Below the pieces are notes generated by a model. That model did not search any database, was not told the origin of the DNA, and saw only the letters and a list, made by a program, of their open reading frames with translations. From positions 124,001-188,000 of the forward strand of contig JAGRKV010000051.1 in the NCBI GenBank assembly GCA_020442165.1: a DNA stretch of 64,000 nucleotides. The letters are read 5' to 3'. Below, one piece after another: positions 35,688 to 45,207 of the stretch. Every line of letters begins with the position of its first letter. Within the stretch, counting starts at the first letter, position 1. Source of the stretch: Hyphomicrobiaceae bacterium (lineage in GTDB: Bacteria > Pseudomonadota > Alphaproteobacteria > Rhizobiales > Hyphomicrobiaceae). Made by a program: the position numbers and the translations under genes.

Positions 35688-35965
35688 CAGGCACCGTCCT
35701 CATCGTCGTAGGCCAGATCGCCGTAACGGAAGTACTTGAGCACTGCCAGCGTGCCGATAAGGTTCAAAAGGCCGTATGTGATGGCGATATCCAGCCATTC
35801 GGGGCGGCCGGTCAGGAAGCCAACGACAGCGAGCAGGAGAATGGCCAGAGTGCCGACGCTGTTGCCGGCCAAGGCGCGGTCGAACACCGTCGGCCCGAGG
35901 ATGGCGCGGCTGACGACCAGCGCCAATGCGGCGAGTATGGCAAGCGTTGCGGCTGCGAACATCAT
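35687..35965 (-). CDS. mrpF: MrpF-like subunit
   Basis: MnhF-family three-helix protein (92 aa) with the conserved RAILGPTVFDRALAGNSVGT motif around the Asp that is functionally important in Mrp antiporters. Overlaps mrpE by 4 bp. Confidence 0.9.
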   Translation of the reverse strand: MMFAAATLAILAALALVVSRAILGPTVFDRALAGNSVGTLAILLLAVVGFLTGRPEWLDIAITYGLLNLIGTLAVLKYFRYGDLAYDDEDGA

Positions 35966-36435
35966 TTACCCCCCTCAAAGCGGCGGACCCGGGCGTCCAT
36001 GCCGCCACCTTCCAGATCATCAGCTCCTTCCCGCACGATGGCATGGACCGTCAGCTCATCGCCGCGCAAGCCAACCGTAATTGTGCCCGGTGTCAGGGTG
36101 ATCGAATTTGCATAAGTCGAAAGACCCGCGCTGGTGCGCTGGCTGGCGCGAACTACGGTCATGGTGGGGGAAATCGGCAGCGACGGCGAAAGGACGATCC
36201 GTGTCACGGCCCAGGCCGATTTCAGTATTTCGAAGAAAAGCCAGGGAAAATAGGTAACTGCAGGTGCCAGCAGCTCGATCGGCACACCTTCCGCGTCGAT
36301 CAAACCCATGCGGCGGGCAAGTGCGGCGACCCCAATGACACAAAGCACTCCGAGGGTCAGCAGGAAGGGCGTGAAATGGCCCGAAAGAGCAAGCCAGAAG
36401 CCTAGCATGGCTATGGCCAATATCAGCGCGCGCAT
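35962..36435 (-). CDS. mrpE: MrpE-like subunit
   Basis: MnhE-family protein (157 aa): two N-terminal helices, a third hydrophobic stretch (YFPWLFFEILKSAWAVTRIVL), and the soluble end with STYANSITLTPGTITVGL, a family hallmark. ATG at 36435 chosen; the frame runs farther upstream without similarity. First gene of the operon mrpE-F-G-(MbhDE)-B-C-D-D2-small-L. Confidence 0.88.
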   Translation of the reverse strand: MRALILAIAMLGFWLALSGHFTPFLLTLGVLCVIGVAALARRMGLIDAEGVPIELLAPAVTYFPWLFFEILKSAWAVTRIVLSPSLPISPTMTVVRASQRTSAGLSTYANSITLTPGTITVGLRGDELTVHAIVREGADDLEGGGMDARVRRFEGGK

Positions 36436-36980
36436 CCCTACCCCATAACGACTGGCATCTTTTTTGGAACTACGGTGGCGGGCCAACGTGTCCCTGACGC
36501 TCTTGATCTGATTTCGGTGTCCGGCCCTCACTGTTTCGGGAACCGAGCGCAGGCCGCGAGACCGACCCGTTTCTCTGGGGCTGAAAACCTGTCGCCCCCG
36601 GAGAAACGTCTACCAGTACGACGTTGCGCACATCACTATGCAAGTGTTCGATCCAGAATAGAAATGGTCCGTAAGTTTTAAGCGCGGATTGAGACCGTGA
36701 CAAGCCATGGCATACCACGTGGCCATTTGCATCGCTCGCCTAGTGTCTCAGGATTGCGTACAGGCGTTTGGATACTCTGTTAAGATTATGCCGTGGACGG
36801 CGCCACTATTCTGGCACCGTGTCGTCAACGCGGTTTGGATGCGGCATCTCGAAGTGGCGTTTCAACTCTGTGGTGTTAAACTTTTGATGATTATGACAGA
36901 TGCGCTCGTCCTCGCGGCGTGGCATTAGATGTGCGAGGACCGGTAGGTTCGCAATCCTTGATCGATGGTGGTAGATAGTA
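36436..36980. other. Intergenic region between the antiporter operon and the transpeptidase gene
   Basis: About 545 bp separating divergent units. No convincing gene; short frames lack family signal. It holds a strong hairpin (listed separately) in the presumed leader of the antiporter operon and an AT-rich stretch at 36740-36900 that may carry the promoter of the plus-strand gene. Confidence 0.4.
36569..36607 (-). other. Conserved-looking 12-bp hairpin upstream of mrpE
   Basis: GTTTCTCTGGGG pairs with CCCCGGAGAAAC across a 15-base loop, with one G-T pair. It lies about 134 bp before the mrpE start on the minus strand. There is no T-run. It may be an mRNA leader structure; no known riboswitch was recognised. 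Confidence 0.35.
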
Positions 36981-39005
36981 ATGCGTGCACGGACGTCGGC
37001 GCTGTTGGGCGCTGCAGTGGGTGGTCTTTTTTCCATTGTTTCCAGCAACTTCGAGGTGATCGCCGCTGAGCGGATATGGACGGATCACATCCCGGTTGGC
37101 CGCCCCTACGTGAAGCCCCCGCCGCCCGAGCGCCGCTTGTCGGCCGAGCAATACGCGGCGGCGCAAGTTCCGCCGGTTCTGCCCGCGCTTACGCCTCTCC
37201 CGGCAGACCCCGTGCGTGAAGCGGTCCTACAGGAATTGACGCGGTTGAAGTCGCTGGCAACTGACGACCGGAACAGTGAGCTGATCGATCAGCTCGGTTC
37301 GGCCTATGGCGGGGAAGTGACCGGTCCTTTCTGGATTACGGCAAAGGGCTACAACAAGGCTGCCCATGATGCCGTGGCCGAGATGGCGCGCGCTGGCGAC
37401 TATGCGATGGAGCCAGCGGTCTTTGATATTCCCCAGCTTGATAAAGTTACGGGCGCCGATACTGCCGGACTGGCAGCTGGGGAGGTGCGTATGTCTCTTG
37501 CCGTGATGGCATACGCCCAGGAAGCATTTGGCGCGCGCCTGGCGCCCAACGACATCTCGCTGTGGCTCGATCATAAGCCTGAAGTGCCTGATCCCGCTGA
37601 ACTGCTGCCGCGCGTTGCCAGCGCGCAGGATGCGGCTGCAGAACTCAGGAAACTCAATCCTTCGCATCCGGATTTCGAGGAGCTCCGCAAGGCCTATCTG
37701 GTGGTCACCGGGCGCCGTCAGCAGGATGCTCCCAAGGTGCCGCCGCCAATACCCGAAGGTCCGGTGCTCAAGGTTGGCGACACCGATCCGCAAGTTGCCA
37801 TGGTCCGCGTGCGACTGGATGTGCCGTCGGAGACCGGCAAGGACACCTACTTCGACCGAGAATTAGGAAATGAGATCCGCAACTATCTTCGCCGCAACGG
37901 CAAGTCGCGCCGGCGCGAGATCAATGACGATCTGCGCGCCCTTCTCAATGCGCCGCCGCCGCCGCCTAAAATGCCGGATCTGACGACAATTCAGGCTAAT
38001 ATGCTGCGCTGGCGCTGGATGCCGCGCGATCTGGGTTCGACCCACATCTGGAACAATATTCCCGAGTACGAGACGCGCCTGATTAAGGACGGCACGGTCA
38101 TCCATCGCGAGAGGATCATCGTCGGTCAGCCCGATCAGCAGACACCGATCTTCTCGGACAAGATGGAGCACATCGTGTTCAAGCCCCAGTGGGGCGTGCC
38201 CAATTCGATCAAGATCTCCGATCTGTTACCGAAGCTTCGTAATGGTGACACGAACGTTCTTGAACGCCGGGGCATGAAGATCGTGAAGAATGGTAGGGAG
38301 GTGCCTGCTGAACGCATTCGCTGGTCGTCGGTCGATATCCGCTATCTCAACATCGTGCAGGGGCCGAGCGATTGGAATCCGTTGGGCGAAATGAAGTTCA
38401 TGTTCCCCAATCGGCATTCGGTCTATATGCACGATACAACGTCGCGTCACCTGTTCAGCTCGTCTGAACGTGCCTTTAGCCACGGCTGCATCCGCGTACG
38501 CAACCCCCGCAAGCTCGCCACTGCAATCTTTACAGAAGTGGAAGGCTGGGATGCGGCTCGGATACCTGATTATCTCGGCCGCCGAGCGGAGGAAAACAAC
38601 TCGGTCGATCTCGCCAAGCCAATCCCCGTGCACAACGTCTATTTCACGCTGGTGCCAGATGGGGCCGGAGGTTTTCGCAGGTACCGCGACGTTTATGGTC
38701 ACGACCGGCGGATCGCAGATGCCATTTCGGGCAAGTCGCTGCGCTCGATTGCCAACAATGACCCTGCCCGGATCCACAAGCGGCGCATCGAAGAGATCGA
38801 GCGTTCGACCCGCTATGACAACTCGTCCAATTCGCGGTCTCAGCGCAAGCGCTACGCTGATGGGCAAACCGTTGACGAGAACGGTGAGTTCACCACTTAT
38901 CGCAGCTCACTGGGTGCGGGGTCATCGCGCGCCATAAGGCAGCCGCGGCGCTCGCGCCATGTGGCACCCGCCTGGCCGCCGACGTTTTCTTTCTGGAACG
39001 ACTAG
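36981..39005 (+). CDS. L,D-transpeptidase (YkuD/YcbB type)
   Basis: Periplasmic peptidoglycan crosslinking enzyme (674 aa) with a signal peptide (residues ~1-28), a long N-terminal region, a peptidoglycan-binding-like segment around 260-320 (LKVGDTDPQVAMVRVRL), and a YkuD catalytic domain at ~365-530. The active-site motif is SHGCIRVRNP with catalytic Cys near residue 502, preceded by VYMHDTTSRHLF (His). The C-terminal ~100 residues are basic and low in complexity. Length and layout match alphaproteobacterial YcbB-like proteins that make 3-3 crosslinks. The stop codon coincides with repeat copy 3. Confidence 0.9.
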   Translation: MRARTSALLGAAVGGLFSIVSSNFEVIAAERIWTDHIPVGRPYVKPPPPERRLSAEQYAAAQVPPVLPALTPLPADPVREAVLQELTRLKSLATDDRNSELIDQLGSAYGGEVTGPFWITAKGYNKAAHDAVAEMARAGDYAMEPAVFDIPQLDKVTGADTAGLAAGEVRMSLAVMAYAQEAFGARLAPNDISLWLDHKPEVPDPAELLPRVASAQDAAAELRKLNPSHPDFEELRKAYLVVTGRRQQDAPKVPPPIPEGPVLKVGDTDPQVAMVRVRLDVPSETGKDTYFDRELGNEIRNYLRRNGKSRRREINDDLRALLNAPPPPPKMPDLTTIQANMLRWRWMPRDLGSTHIWNNIPEYETRLIKDGTVIHRERIIVGQPDQQTPIFSDKMEHIVFKPQWGVPNSIKISDLLPKLRNGDTNVLERRGMKIVKNGREVPAERIRWSSVDIRYLNIVQGPSDWNPLGEMKFMFPNRHSVYMHDTTSRHLFSSSERAFSHGCIRVRNPRKLATAIFTEVEGWDAARIPDYLGRRAEENNSVDLAKPIPVHNVYFTLVPDGAGGFRRYRDVYGHDRRIADAISGKSLRSIANNDPARIHKRRIEEIERSTRYDNSSNSRSQRKRYADGQTVDENGEFTTYRSSLGAGSSRAIRQPRRSRHVAPAWPPTFSFWND

Positions 39006-39150
39006 ATCGTTTCGGACTTGGTGTTGAAGCGATCTTGATTCGTTTGCTCACTTTGTGGACCTGGGCCGGTGCTCGGGCTGCTCCGCGGGGCGCGGCGCAA
39101 GGCGCTAGGTCGCGGCCTTGGCGATTCCGCCTTGGTCGGAATCGCTCTAG
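39005..39150 (+). repeat. Dispersed ~150-bp repeat, copy 3
   Basis: Starts on the last base of the TAG stop of the transpeptidase gene. The left end is GATCGTTTC ... GAAGCGATC, and the right hairpin CGATTCCG-ccttggt-CGGAATCG is perfect, ending CTCTAG. CTAG flanks both sides, as in copy 2. The GC-rich core gggctgctccgcgggg is identical to copy 2. Confidence 0.8.
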
Positions 39151-39579
39151 CCAATACCGATCGAAATCGGCGCGACCCACCGCAGCAGGCGATGTTCCTG
39201 ACGGGATGCGCGCAGGACTGTTTTGATTTTCCGGCGGCCTATGGATCCCGCCAAGGGCGCATGCGCGGCTGATGCAGGCGGGCTCAGAGCCAGAAAGCAT
39301 TCATTGCGCCAACGGCTTGCCTGGGTGTGTTGCCGGCCATGTAATGCGGTCGCGGAATTTTTGCCAGTTGCACCACATGCCGCAACGTGCCGCCATTGGC
39401 GGAATTGCAGAAATTTGAGTCAACCATGCTGATGCTTGACTTTTGTTAAGCGGCCACGCGCGGGTCCGCACGAAACTCAATCTGCTTCATGTCCAAGGTG
39501 TGCTGCTCCCGGATTTCCGGCGGGCAGGTTTGATCGCTGGGAACGCATGGGTACGGGGCACCGCTTCTTGGGAAGGGTG
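39151..39579 (+). promoter_or_regulatory. Intergenic region with the nap promoter
   Basis: About 430 bp between repeat copy 3 and napF. The only clear signal is the NNR/FNR-type palindrome at 39436-39449. The napF frame is open upstream to 39436, but those residues are not NapF-like. Confidence 0.5.
39436..39449 (+). promoter_or_regulatory. Nnr/Dnr (CRP-FNR family) box upstream of nap
   Basis: TTGAC-TTTT-GTTAA: FNR-family half-sites with a 4-bp centre, in the form typical of Nnr/Dnr sites. The 17-base string CTTGACTTTTGTTAAGC is repeated exactly, inverted, before nirS. Its centre lies 137 bp before the napF start, so the transcript would have a leader of roughly 95 bases if activation is at -41.5. 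Confidence 0.75.
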
Positions 39580-40089
39580 ATGGCCACCGAACTGTCCAGA
39601 CGCAGTCTATTCGACCGTCTTCGCGGGGGTGCAAAACCAGTGCGTCCGCCGTGGAGCCGTCCCGAACATATTTTCACAGACAGCTGCACGCTTTGCGGCA
39701 AGTGCATCGGGGAGTGCCCGACCGGAATTCTCAAGGAGGGTCGCGCAGGATACCCGGTCGTCGATTTCGATCTTGGGCAATGCACATTCTGCGGCAAGTG
39801 CCGCGAGGTCTGCCCGGCGGACTGTTTCGAATACGACGCGGCGCGTGATCCTTGGACGCTGAAGGCACGCATAACCAATGGGTGCGTCGAGACAAAGGGT
39901 GTTGCCTGCAGGACCTGCGAGGAAGCCTGCGACCATGGCGCGATCGGCTTCCGGCCACGCATTGGCGGCGGCTCCAATCCAAATGTATCGCGGGGGCAAT
40001 GCACGGGCTGCGGTGCCTGCGTGCTGTCGTGTCCGGTTCGGGCCATTTCTCTGGAAGATCCGGTAGAGCAAGAGGAGTTTCCCGCATGA
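39580..40089 (+). CDS. napF: Ferredoxin-type protein NapF
   Basis: Cytoplasmic Fe-S protein (169 aa) thought to help load the cluster of NapA before export. Cysteine groups: CTLCGKCIGECP, CTFCGKCREVCP, CRTCEEAC (incomplete) and CTGCGACVLSCP. The N-terminus MATELSRRSLFDRLRGG is the NapF start, with GGGAAGGG upstream; the longer open frame to 39436 was rejected. It overlaps napD by ATGA. First gene of napFDAGHBC. Confidence 0.92.
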   Translation: MATELSRRSLFDRLRGGAKPVRPPWSRPEHIFTDSCTLCGKCIGECPTGILKEGRAGYPVVDFDLGQCTFCGKCREVCPADCFEYDAARDPWTLKARITNGCVETKGVACRTCEEACDHGAIGFRPRIGGGSNPNVSRGQCTGCGACVLSCPVRAISLEDPVEQEEFPA

Positions 40090-40355
40090 GCGATGTTGGC
40101 AACAACGTGTGTGGCGTCCTCGTCCACGCGATGCCGGAAAGGGTTGGCGAGGTGTGCGCGGCACTGGCGCTGATTGACGGTGTCGAGGTGCACGAGACCA
40201 CCAAAGGTGGCCGCGTGATCGTCACGCTTGAGGATGTGCCGGGGATGCCCGCGGTCGAACAACTCTCAGAGATCCATCGACTGCAAGGCGTCGTCGCGGC
40301 GGCGCTCGTCTATCACCAGTTCGAACCAGATGCCGCGGAAGGCGCTGCGGAATGA
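40086..40355 (+). CDS. napD: NapA maturation chaperone NapD
   Basis: Small cytoplasmic chaperone (89 aa) that binds the Tat signal of NapA. The ferredoxin-like fold shows [20 protein letters not shown] and [14 protein letters not shown], typical of NapD. Start overlaps the napF stop; napA begins 13 bp after its stop. Confidence 0.9.
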   Translation: MSDVGNNVCGVLVHAMPERVGEVCAALALIDGVEVHETTKGGRVIVTLEDVPGMPAVEQLSEIHRLQGVVAAALVYHQFEPDAAEGAAE

Positions 40356-40368
40356 CCAGGAGGATCGC

Positions 40369-42882
40369 ATGAAGAGCGAAGACAACACGGACCAGGCGAA
40401 GTCCGCACTTTCGCGCCGTGAGGTTATGAAAGCCAGCGCGGTCGCCGCGACGATGGCGGCTGCCGGTTTGCCATCCAGCGGCGCGGTCGCGCAAGCGGGC
40501 GACGGCATCCGCTGGGACAAGGGTGTGTGCCGTTTCTGCGGTACGGGGTGTGGTGTCCTTGTCGGGACAAAGAGTGGCCGTGTGGTCGCCACGCAAGGCG
40601 ATCCGGATGCACCAGTCAATCGTGGCCTCAACTGCATCAAGGGCTACTTCCTGTCCAAGATCATGTACGGCCAGGATCGGTTGACGAAGCCGCTGTTGCG
40701 CATGAAGAAAGGCAAGTTCGACAAGAACGGCGACTTCACGCCAATCTCCTGGGACGATGCCTTCAAGATCATGGCTGAGAAGTGGAAGGCAACGCTCAAG
40801 GAGCACGGGCCGACGGCAGTGGGCATGTTTGGCTCCGGCCAGTGGACGGTGTGGGAAGGCTATGCCGCTTCCAAGCTCTTCAAGGCGGGTTTCAGAAGCA
40901 ATAACCTCGATCCCAATGCACGCCACTGCATGGCCTCAGCCGTCGCCGGGTTCATGCGCACGTTCGGCATCGACGAGCCCATGGGATGCTACGACGACCT
41001 GGAGCACGCCGATGCCTTCGTGCTGTGGGGCGCCAACATGGCGGAGATGCATCCAATCCTGTGGTCGCGTCTTACAGACCGGCGCCTGACCCACAAGGGC
41101 TGCGAGGTGCATGTGCTGTCCACGTTCGAGCATCGCTGCTTCGAGCTTGCCGACAACCCGATGATTTTTACGCCGCAGACCGATCTGGCGATCCTCAACT
41201 ACATCGCCAACCACATCATCACTTCGGGCAAGGTCAACAAGGACTTCGTCGACAAGCACGTCTCGTTCCAGACGACGAACCTCAAGATCGGTTATGGCCT
41301 ACGGCCGACGCATCCCCTGGAGCAAGGGCAGGAGAATGCCGCCAAAGCTGGCGGCATGTCGCCGATTTCGTTCGAAGATTATGCGAAGGCGGTATCGGAA
41401 TACACACTCGAGTACACAGCCAAACTGTCGGGTGTACCCGCCGACAAGCTGCAACGGCTGGCGGAGCTTTATGCCGACCCGAACAAGAAGATCTGTTCGT
41501 ATTGGACGATGGGCTTCAACCAGCATGCGCGCGGCACCTGGGTGAACAACCTTTGCTACAACGTCCACCTGCTGACCGGTAAGATTTCGGAGCCCGGCAA
41601 CGGTCCGTTCTCGCTCACAGGCCAGCCATCGGCCTGCGGCACTGCGCGCGAGGTCGGCACGTTCGCGCATCGCCTGCCCGCAGACATGGTGGTGATGAAG
41701 CCCGAGCATCGCGCCAAGGCCGAAGCGGTGTGGAAACTGCCAGAAGGCACCATCCCTGATAAGCCTGGCTATCATGCCGTGCTGCAGAACCGCATGTTGA
41801 AGGACGGCAAGCTGCGCGCCTACTGGGTCCAGTGCACCAACAACATGCAGACGGCACCCAACATGAACGAAGAGGGTTATCCGGGATATCGCAATCCCGA
41901 AACCTTCATCGTCGTTTCGGATCCATATCCGACGGTCACTGCGCTGGCCGCCGATTTGATCCTGCCGACAGCCATGTGGATGGAGAAGGAAGGCGCCTAC
42001 GGTAATGCGGAGCGGCGCACACAGTTCTGGCGCCAGCAGGTGCAAGCACCGGGCGAAGCGCGTTCGGACCTGTGGCAGACGATGGAATTCGCCAAGCACT
42101 TCACGATGGAGGACGTGTGGCCCGAGGAGCTTCTCGCCAAGAAGCCGGAATACAAGGGCAAGACGTTGTTCGATGTGCTTTATGCCAACGGCGAGATCAA
42201 CAAGTTCTCGGTTTCGGAAACGGCGGAAGGCTTCGACAACGACGAAAGCAAGGCGTTCGGCTTCTATGTGCAGAAGGGCCTGTTTGAGGAATATGCAAGC
42301 TTCGGGCGCGGCAAGGCGCATGATCTTGCACCCTTCGACCTCTATCACAAGGCGCGCGGTCTGCGCTGGCCGGTGGTTGGCGACAAGGAGACCTTGTGGC
42401 GCTTCCGCGAAGGCTATGATCCGTATGTGAAGGCCGGCGAGAACGTCAAGTTCTACGGCAAACCCGATGGCCGGGCGGCGATCATCTTCTGCCCTTACGA
42501 GCCTGCCGCTGAAAGCCCAGACAAAGAGTATGACCTGTGGCTGTCGACGGGTCGTGTTCTGGAACACTGGCATTCCGGCTCGATGACGCGGCGCGTTCCG
42601 GAGCTGCATCGTTCGGTGACGCATGCGGTACTGTTCATGCATCCGGACGATGCACAGGAACGCAACCTGCATCGCGGCCAACCGGTCAAGGTCGTCACGC
42701 GGCGCGGAGAGGTTGTGACGCGCGTTGAGACCCGTGGCCGCAACAAGCCGCCCAAGGGGCTGGTGTTCATCCCGTTCTTCGATGAGAGCCAGCTGGTCAA
42801 CAAGCTGACGCTTGATGCGACCTGCCCGATCTCGAAAGAGACCGACTTCAAGAAGTGCGCCTGCAAGATTGTGCCGGCATAG
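40369..42882 (+). CDS. napA: Periplasmic nitrate reductase catalytic subunit NapA
   Basis: Molybdo-bis-MGD enzyme (837 aa) reducing nitrate to nitrite in the periplasm. Twin-arginine signal SRREVMKAS (Arg 16-17), [4Fe-4S] motif [12 protein letters not shown], then the molybdopterin oxidoreductase domains with [13 protein letters not shown] around the Mo-ligand Cys, [13 protein letters not shown], and the C-terminal [26 protein letters not shown] ribosome site. The length is normal for NapA. Electrons come from NapB and NapC or NapGH, encoded downstream. Confidence 0.97.
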   Translation: MKSEDNTDQAKSALSRREVMKASAVAATMAAAGLPSSGAVAQAGDGIRWDKGVCRFCGTGCGVLVGTKSGRVVATQGDPDAPVNRGLNCIKGYFLSKIMYGQDRLTKPLLRMKKGKFDKNGDFTPISWDDAFKIMAEKWKATLKEHGPTAVGMFGSGQWTVWEGYAASKLFKAGFRSNNLDPNARHCMASAVAGFMRTFGIDEPMGCYDDLEHADAFVLWGANMAEMHPILWSRLTDRRLTHKGCEVHVLSTFEHRCFELADNPMIFTPQTDLAILNYIANHIITSGKVNKDFVDKHVSFQTTNLKIGYGLRPTHPLEQGQENAAKAGGMSPISFEDYAKAVSEYTLEYTAKLSGVPADKLQRLAELYADPNKKICSYWTMGFNQHARGTWVNNLCYNVHLLTGKISEPGNGPFSLTGQPSACGTAREVGTFAHRLPADMVVMKPEHRAKAEAVWKLPEGTIPDKPGYHAVLQNRMLKDGKLRAYWVQCTNNMQTAPNMNEEGYPGYRNPETFIVVSDPYPTVTALAADLILPTAMWMEKEGAYGNAERRTQFWRQQVQAPGEARSDLWQTMEFAKHFTMEDVWPEELLAKKPEYKGKTLFDVLYANGEINKFSVSETAEGFDNDESKAFGFYVQKGLFEEYASFGRGKAHDLAPFDLYHKARGLRWPVVGDKETLWRFREGYDPYVKAGENVKFYGKPDGRAAIIFCPYEPAAESPDKEYDLWLSTGRVLEHWHSGSMTRRVPELHRSVTHAVLFMHPDDAQERNLHRGQPVKVVTRRGEVVTRVETRGRNKPPKGLVFIPFFDESQLVNKLTLDATCPISKETDFKKCACKIVPA

Positions 42883-42978
42883 CCTGAGGCCGGTGGCAAT
42901 CGCAGCAGATACAAAAGATCGTGCGCTCATCTGCATCGGCGCACGATCGTATTGGTGACAGGTGCAAGGAAACCAGGG

Positions 42979-43764
42979 ATGGCCAATTCCGAAAAGAAGG
43001 GTGGCAGCGGCTTTGATCCGAAGCGGCGGCGCGCACTCAAGGACATGGCCACCTATTGCGTCGGTGCGACGGCCATTACTGCTTTTCTCGCCGGCCTTGG
43101 CGGGTTGTCGCGGTCGCTGCCCGCCGCAACCTTGAGGCCGCCTGGCGCGCTGCCGGAACGCGAGTTCCAGTCGGCCTGTGTCAGATGCGGACTTTGCGTG
43201 CGCGACTGTCCCTACAACACGCTGAAGCTTGCGGAAGTCGGCGACGGACCTGCTATCGGAACTCCATATTTCATTGCGCGCAGCGTGCCGTGCGAAATGT
43301 GCGACAATATTCCGTGCGTCAAGGCATGTCCGACCGGCGCACTCGATCACAGCCTTGTCAAGATCGACAAGGCGCGCATGGGGCAGGCGGTTCTGACAGG
43401 CCGCGAGACGTGCCTCAACATGCAAGGCCTGCGCTGCGATGTGTGTTATCGCGTCTGTCCGCTGATCGACAAGGCGATCACGCTGCAGATGACGCACAAT
43501 GCCCGTACTTCGAAACATGCGATTTTCGAGCCGGTCGTGCATGCCGATGCCTGCACGGGATGCGGCAAGTGTGAGAAGGCGTGCGTGCTGGACGAGACTG
43601 CCATTCGCGTGTTGCCCATAGCCTTGGCGCATGGGGAGCAGGACAAGCACTACAGGCGCGGCTGGGAGGAAAAGAACAAGGCGGGCAAGGAACTCGTGCC
43701 TGGCGTGATCGACCTGCCGGACCGGATGCCAGCCCCGCCCAGCCTGTCGAAGGTGCCGCAATGA
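42979..43764 (+). CDS. napG: Quinol dehydrogenase ferredoxin subunit NapG
   Basis: Periplasmic-side Fe-S protein (261 aa) with four cluster groups: CVRCGLCVRDCP, CEMCDNIPCVKACP, CDVCYRVCP with an upstream Cys, and CTGCGKCEKAC. The N-terminus KRRRALKDMATYCVG is a Tat-like signal. It works with NapH to pass electrons from quinol to NapB/NapA. ATGA overlap with napH. ATG 42979 chosen over the upstream in-frame start. Confidence 0.93.
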   Translation: MANSEKKGGSGFDPKRRRALKDMATYCVGATAITAFLAGLGGLSRSLPAATLRPPGALPEREFQSACVRCGLCVRDCPYNTLKLAEVGDGPAIGTPYFIARSVPCEMCDNIPCVKACPTGALDHSLVKIDKARMGQAVLTGRETCLNMQGLRCDVCYRVCPLIDKAITLQMTHNARTSKHAIFEPVVHADACTGCGKCEKACVLDETAIRVLPIALAHGEQDKHYRRGWEEKNKAGKELVPGVIDLPDRMPAPPSLSKVPQ

Positions 43765-44672
43765 GCACCAAGCGCAATCCAGGCGTCGAGGCACGCGAAG
43801 TACATGGATTTTTTGTAGCCAACTGGTGGCTGATCCTGCGCCGCCTGTCGCAGCTTGGCATTCTCATGCTGTTCGCTGTCGGCCCGCTGCTGGGTGTGTG
43901 GATCGTGAAGGGAACGCTTGCTTCGTCGATGACGTTCGGTGTCCTGCCGCTTACCGATCCGTTGATGCTGCTTCAAAGCCTTGTTGCGAGGCATATGCCT
44001 GAGATGCTGGGTCTCGTTGGGGCGGCGATCGTGCTGGGTTTCTATTTGATGATCGGCGGGCGGGTCTACTGCTCGTGGGTTTGTCCCATAAACCCGGTGA
44101 CGGATCTTGCGGCATGGGCAAGGCGTCGTCTCGACATCGGCAAGGGATGGGCACTGAAATCGCAGTCGCGCTATTGGGTGCTTGGCGGCGTTCTGGCGGC
44201 ATCCGCCCTGACGGGCACGATCGTGTTCGAACTCATCAATCCCATCACGATGGTCTATCGCAGCGTCCTGTTCGGTCTTTCATGGGGCCTGTCGCTGGTT
44301 ATCATCATCTTCCTGTTCGATTTGTTCGTCGCACGCGATGGCTGGTGCGGACACATCTGCCCGGTGGGAGCCTTCTACGGCCTTCTCAATAGCAGTGCGC
44401 TCGTGCGGGTGAGTGCGCGTGGACGCAGCCGCTGCGATGAATGCATGGATTGCTACGCGGTATGTCCCGAGATGCATGTGATTGCGCCGGCGCTGAAGGC
44501 TCAAGGGGAGGCTACGCCAATCATCCTGAACCGCGATTGCACGGCTTGCGGGCGATGCATCGATGTGTGTCCAGAGCGCGTGTTCTCCTTCACCCACCGG
44601 TTCGATCAGCGCCTGGATGAACCCTCGCCACCATCCGGAGCGGATCACGTTCAACTCAAAGAGGTCGCGTGA
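43761..44672 (+). CDS. napH: Quinol dehydrogenase membrane subunit NapH
   Basis: Membrane protein (303 aa, four helices) with the two CxxxCP motifs YCSWVCPINP and CGHICPVGAFYG, and two C-terminal [4Fe-4S] groups, CDECMDCYAVCPE and CTACGRCIDVCPE. Family role: quinol oxidation together with NapG. Present here alongside NapC, giving two possible electron routes. Confidence 0.93.
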   Translation: MSTKRNPGVEAREVHGFFVANWWLILRRLSQLGILMLFAVGPLLGVWIVKGTLASSMTFGVLPLTDPLMLLQSLVARHMPEMLGLVGAAIVLGFYLMIGGRVYCSWVCPINPVTDLAAWARRRLDIGKGWALKSQSRYWVLGGVLAASALTGTIVFELINPITMVYRSVLFGLSWGLSLVIIIFLFDLFVARDGWCGHICPVGAFYGLLNSSALVRVSARGRSRCDECMDCYAVCPEMHVIAPALKAQGEATPIILNRDCTACGRCIDVCPERVFSFTHRFDQRLDEPSPPSGADHVQLKEVA

Positions 44673-44702
44673 CAAGCGCGGCAGATTTCAAGAGAGGTAA
44701 CC

Positions 44703-45170
44703 ATGACAGGATCGGCTAAACGCAATGCATCGATCGTCGCGCTGTCGCTTTGGGCAGGACTTCTGGTTGCCGGAGCAGGCTATGCGCAGGACAGGGGCAT
44801 GACCCTTCAAGGGCTGGGCGGTGGTGAAGTGCTCAGCCAGATCAATGCTGCTCCGGACGTGGAACGGCAGTCCTTCTCGGATGGCGGCTTCGGCCGTGCC
44901 TATCGGCAGCAGCCTCCGCTGATACCGCACAAGGTCGACGGTTATCAGATCACGCCGACCAACAACGCCTGCATGAACTGCCACGATTGGCCCGGCAACA
45001 CAAAAGTCAAGGCGCCGAAAGTGTCGGAGACGCATTATGTCGACCGCCAGGGTGTGCGGCTCGATAAGATTGCCGGCACGCGCTACTTCTGCCGGCAGTG
45101 TCATGTGCCGCAAGCCGACGCCAAGCCACTGGTGGGCAACACGTTCGAAAACGCAGCAGAAGTGAAATGA
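44703..45170 (+). CDS. napB: Periplasmic diheme cytochrome NapB
   Basis: Small diheme c-type cytochrome (155 aa) that feeds NapA. Signal peptide ends GAGYA-QD; two heme sites, ACMNCHDWPG and FCRQCHVPQ; the middle has QPPLIPHKVDGYQIT typical of NapB. AGAGAGGTAACC ribosome site. Between napH and napC. Confidence 0.95.
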   Translation: MTGSAKRNASIVALSLWAGLLVAGAGYAQDRGMTLQGLGGGEVLSQINAAPDVERQSFSDGGFGRAYRQQPPLIPHKVDGYQITPTNNACMNCHDWPGNTKVKAPKVSETHYVDRQGVRLDKIAGTRYFCRQCHVPQADAKPLVGNTFENAAEVK

Positions 45171-45207
45171 GCGTCCCTGGCGCCAGACTCGGGAGGGGAG
45201 ATTCGAT

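Noticed and set aside
36707-36928. 73-aa open frame upstream of the transpeptidase
   Set aside because: No ribosome site, no family signal; lies in promoter-like DNA.
39415-39423. TTGAGTCAA palindrome near the nap promoter as a second FNR site
   Set aside because: Half-sites TTGA/TCAA are separated by only one base, not the spacing used by FNR-family dimers.
41299-43794. 831-aa open frame on the minus strand
   Set aside because: It lies antisense to napA and napG, whose identity is certain; the translation is His/Arg/Leu-rich noise typical of GC-rich antisense frames.
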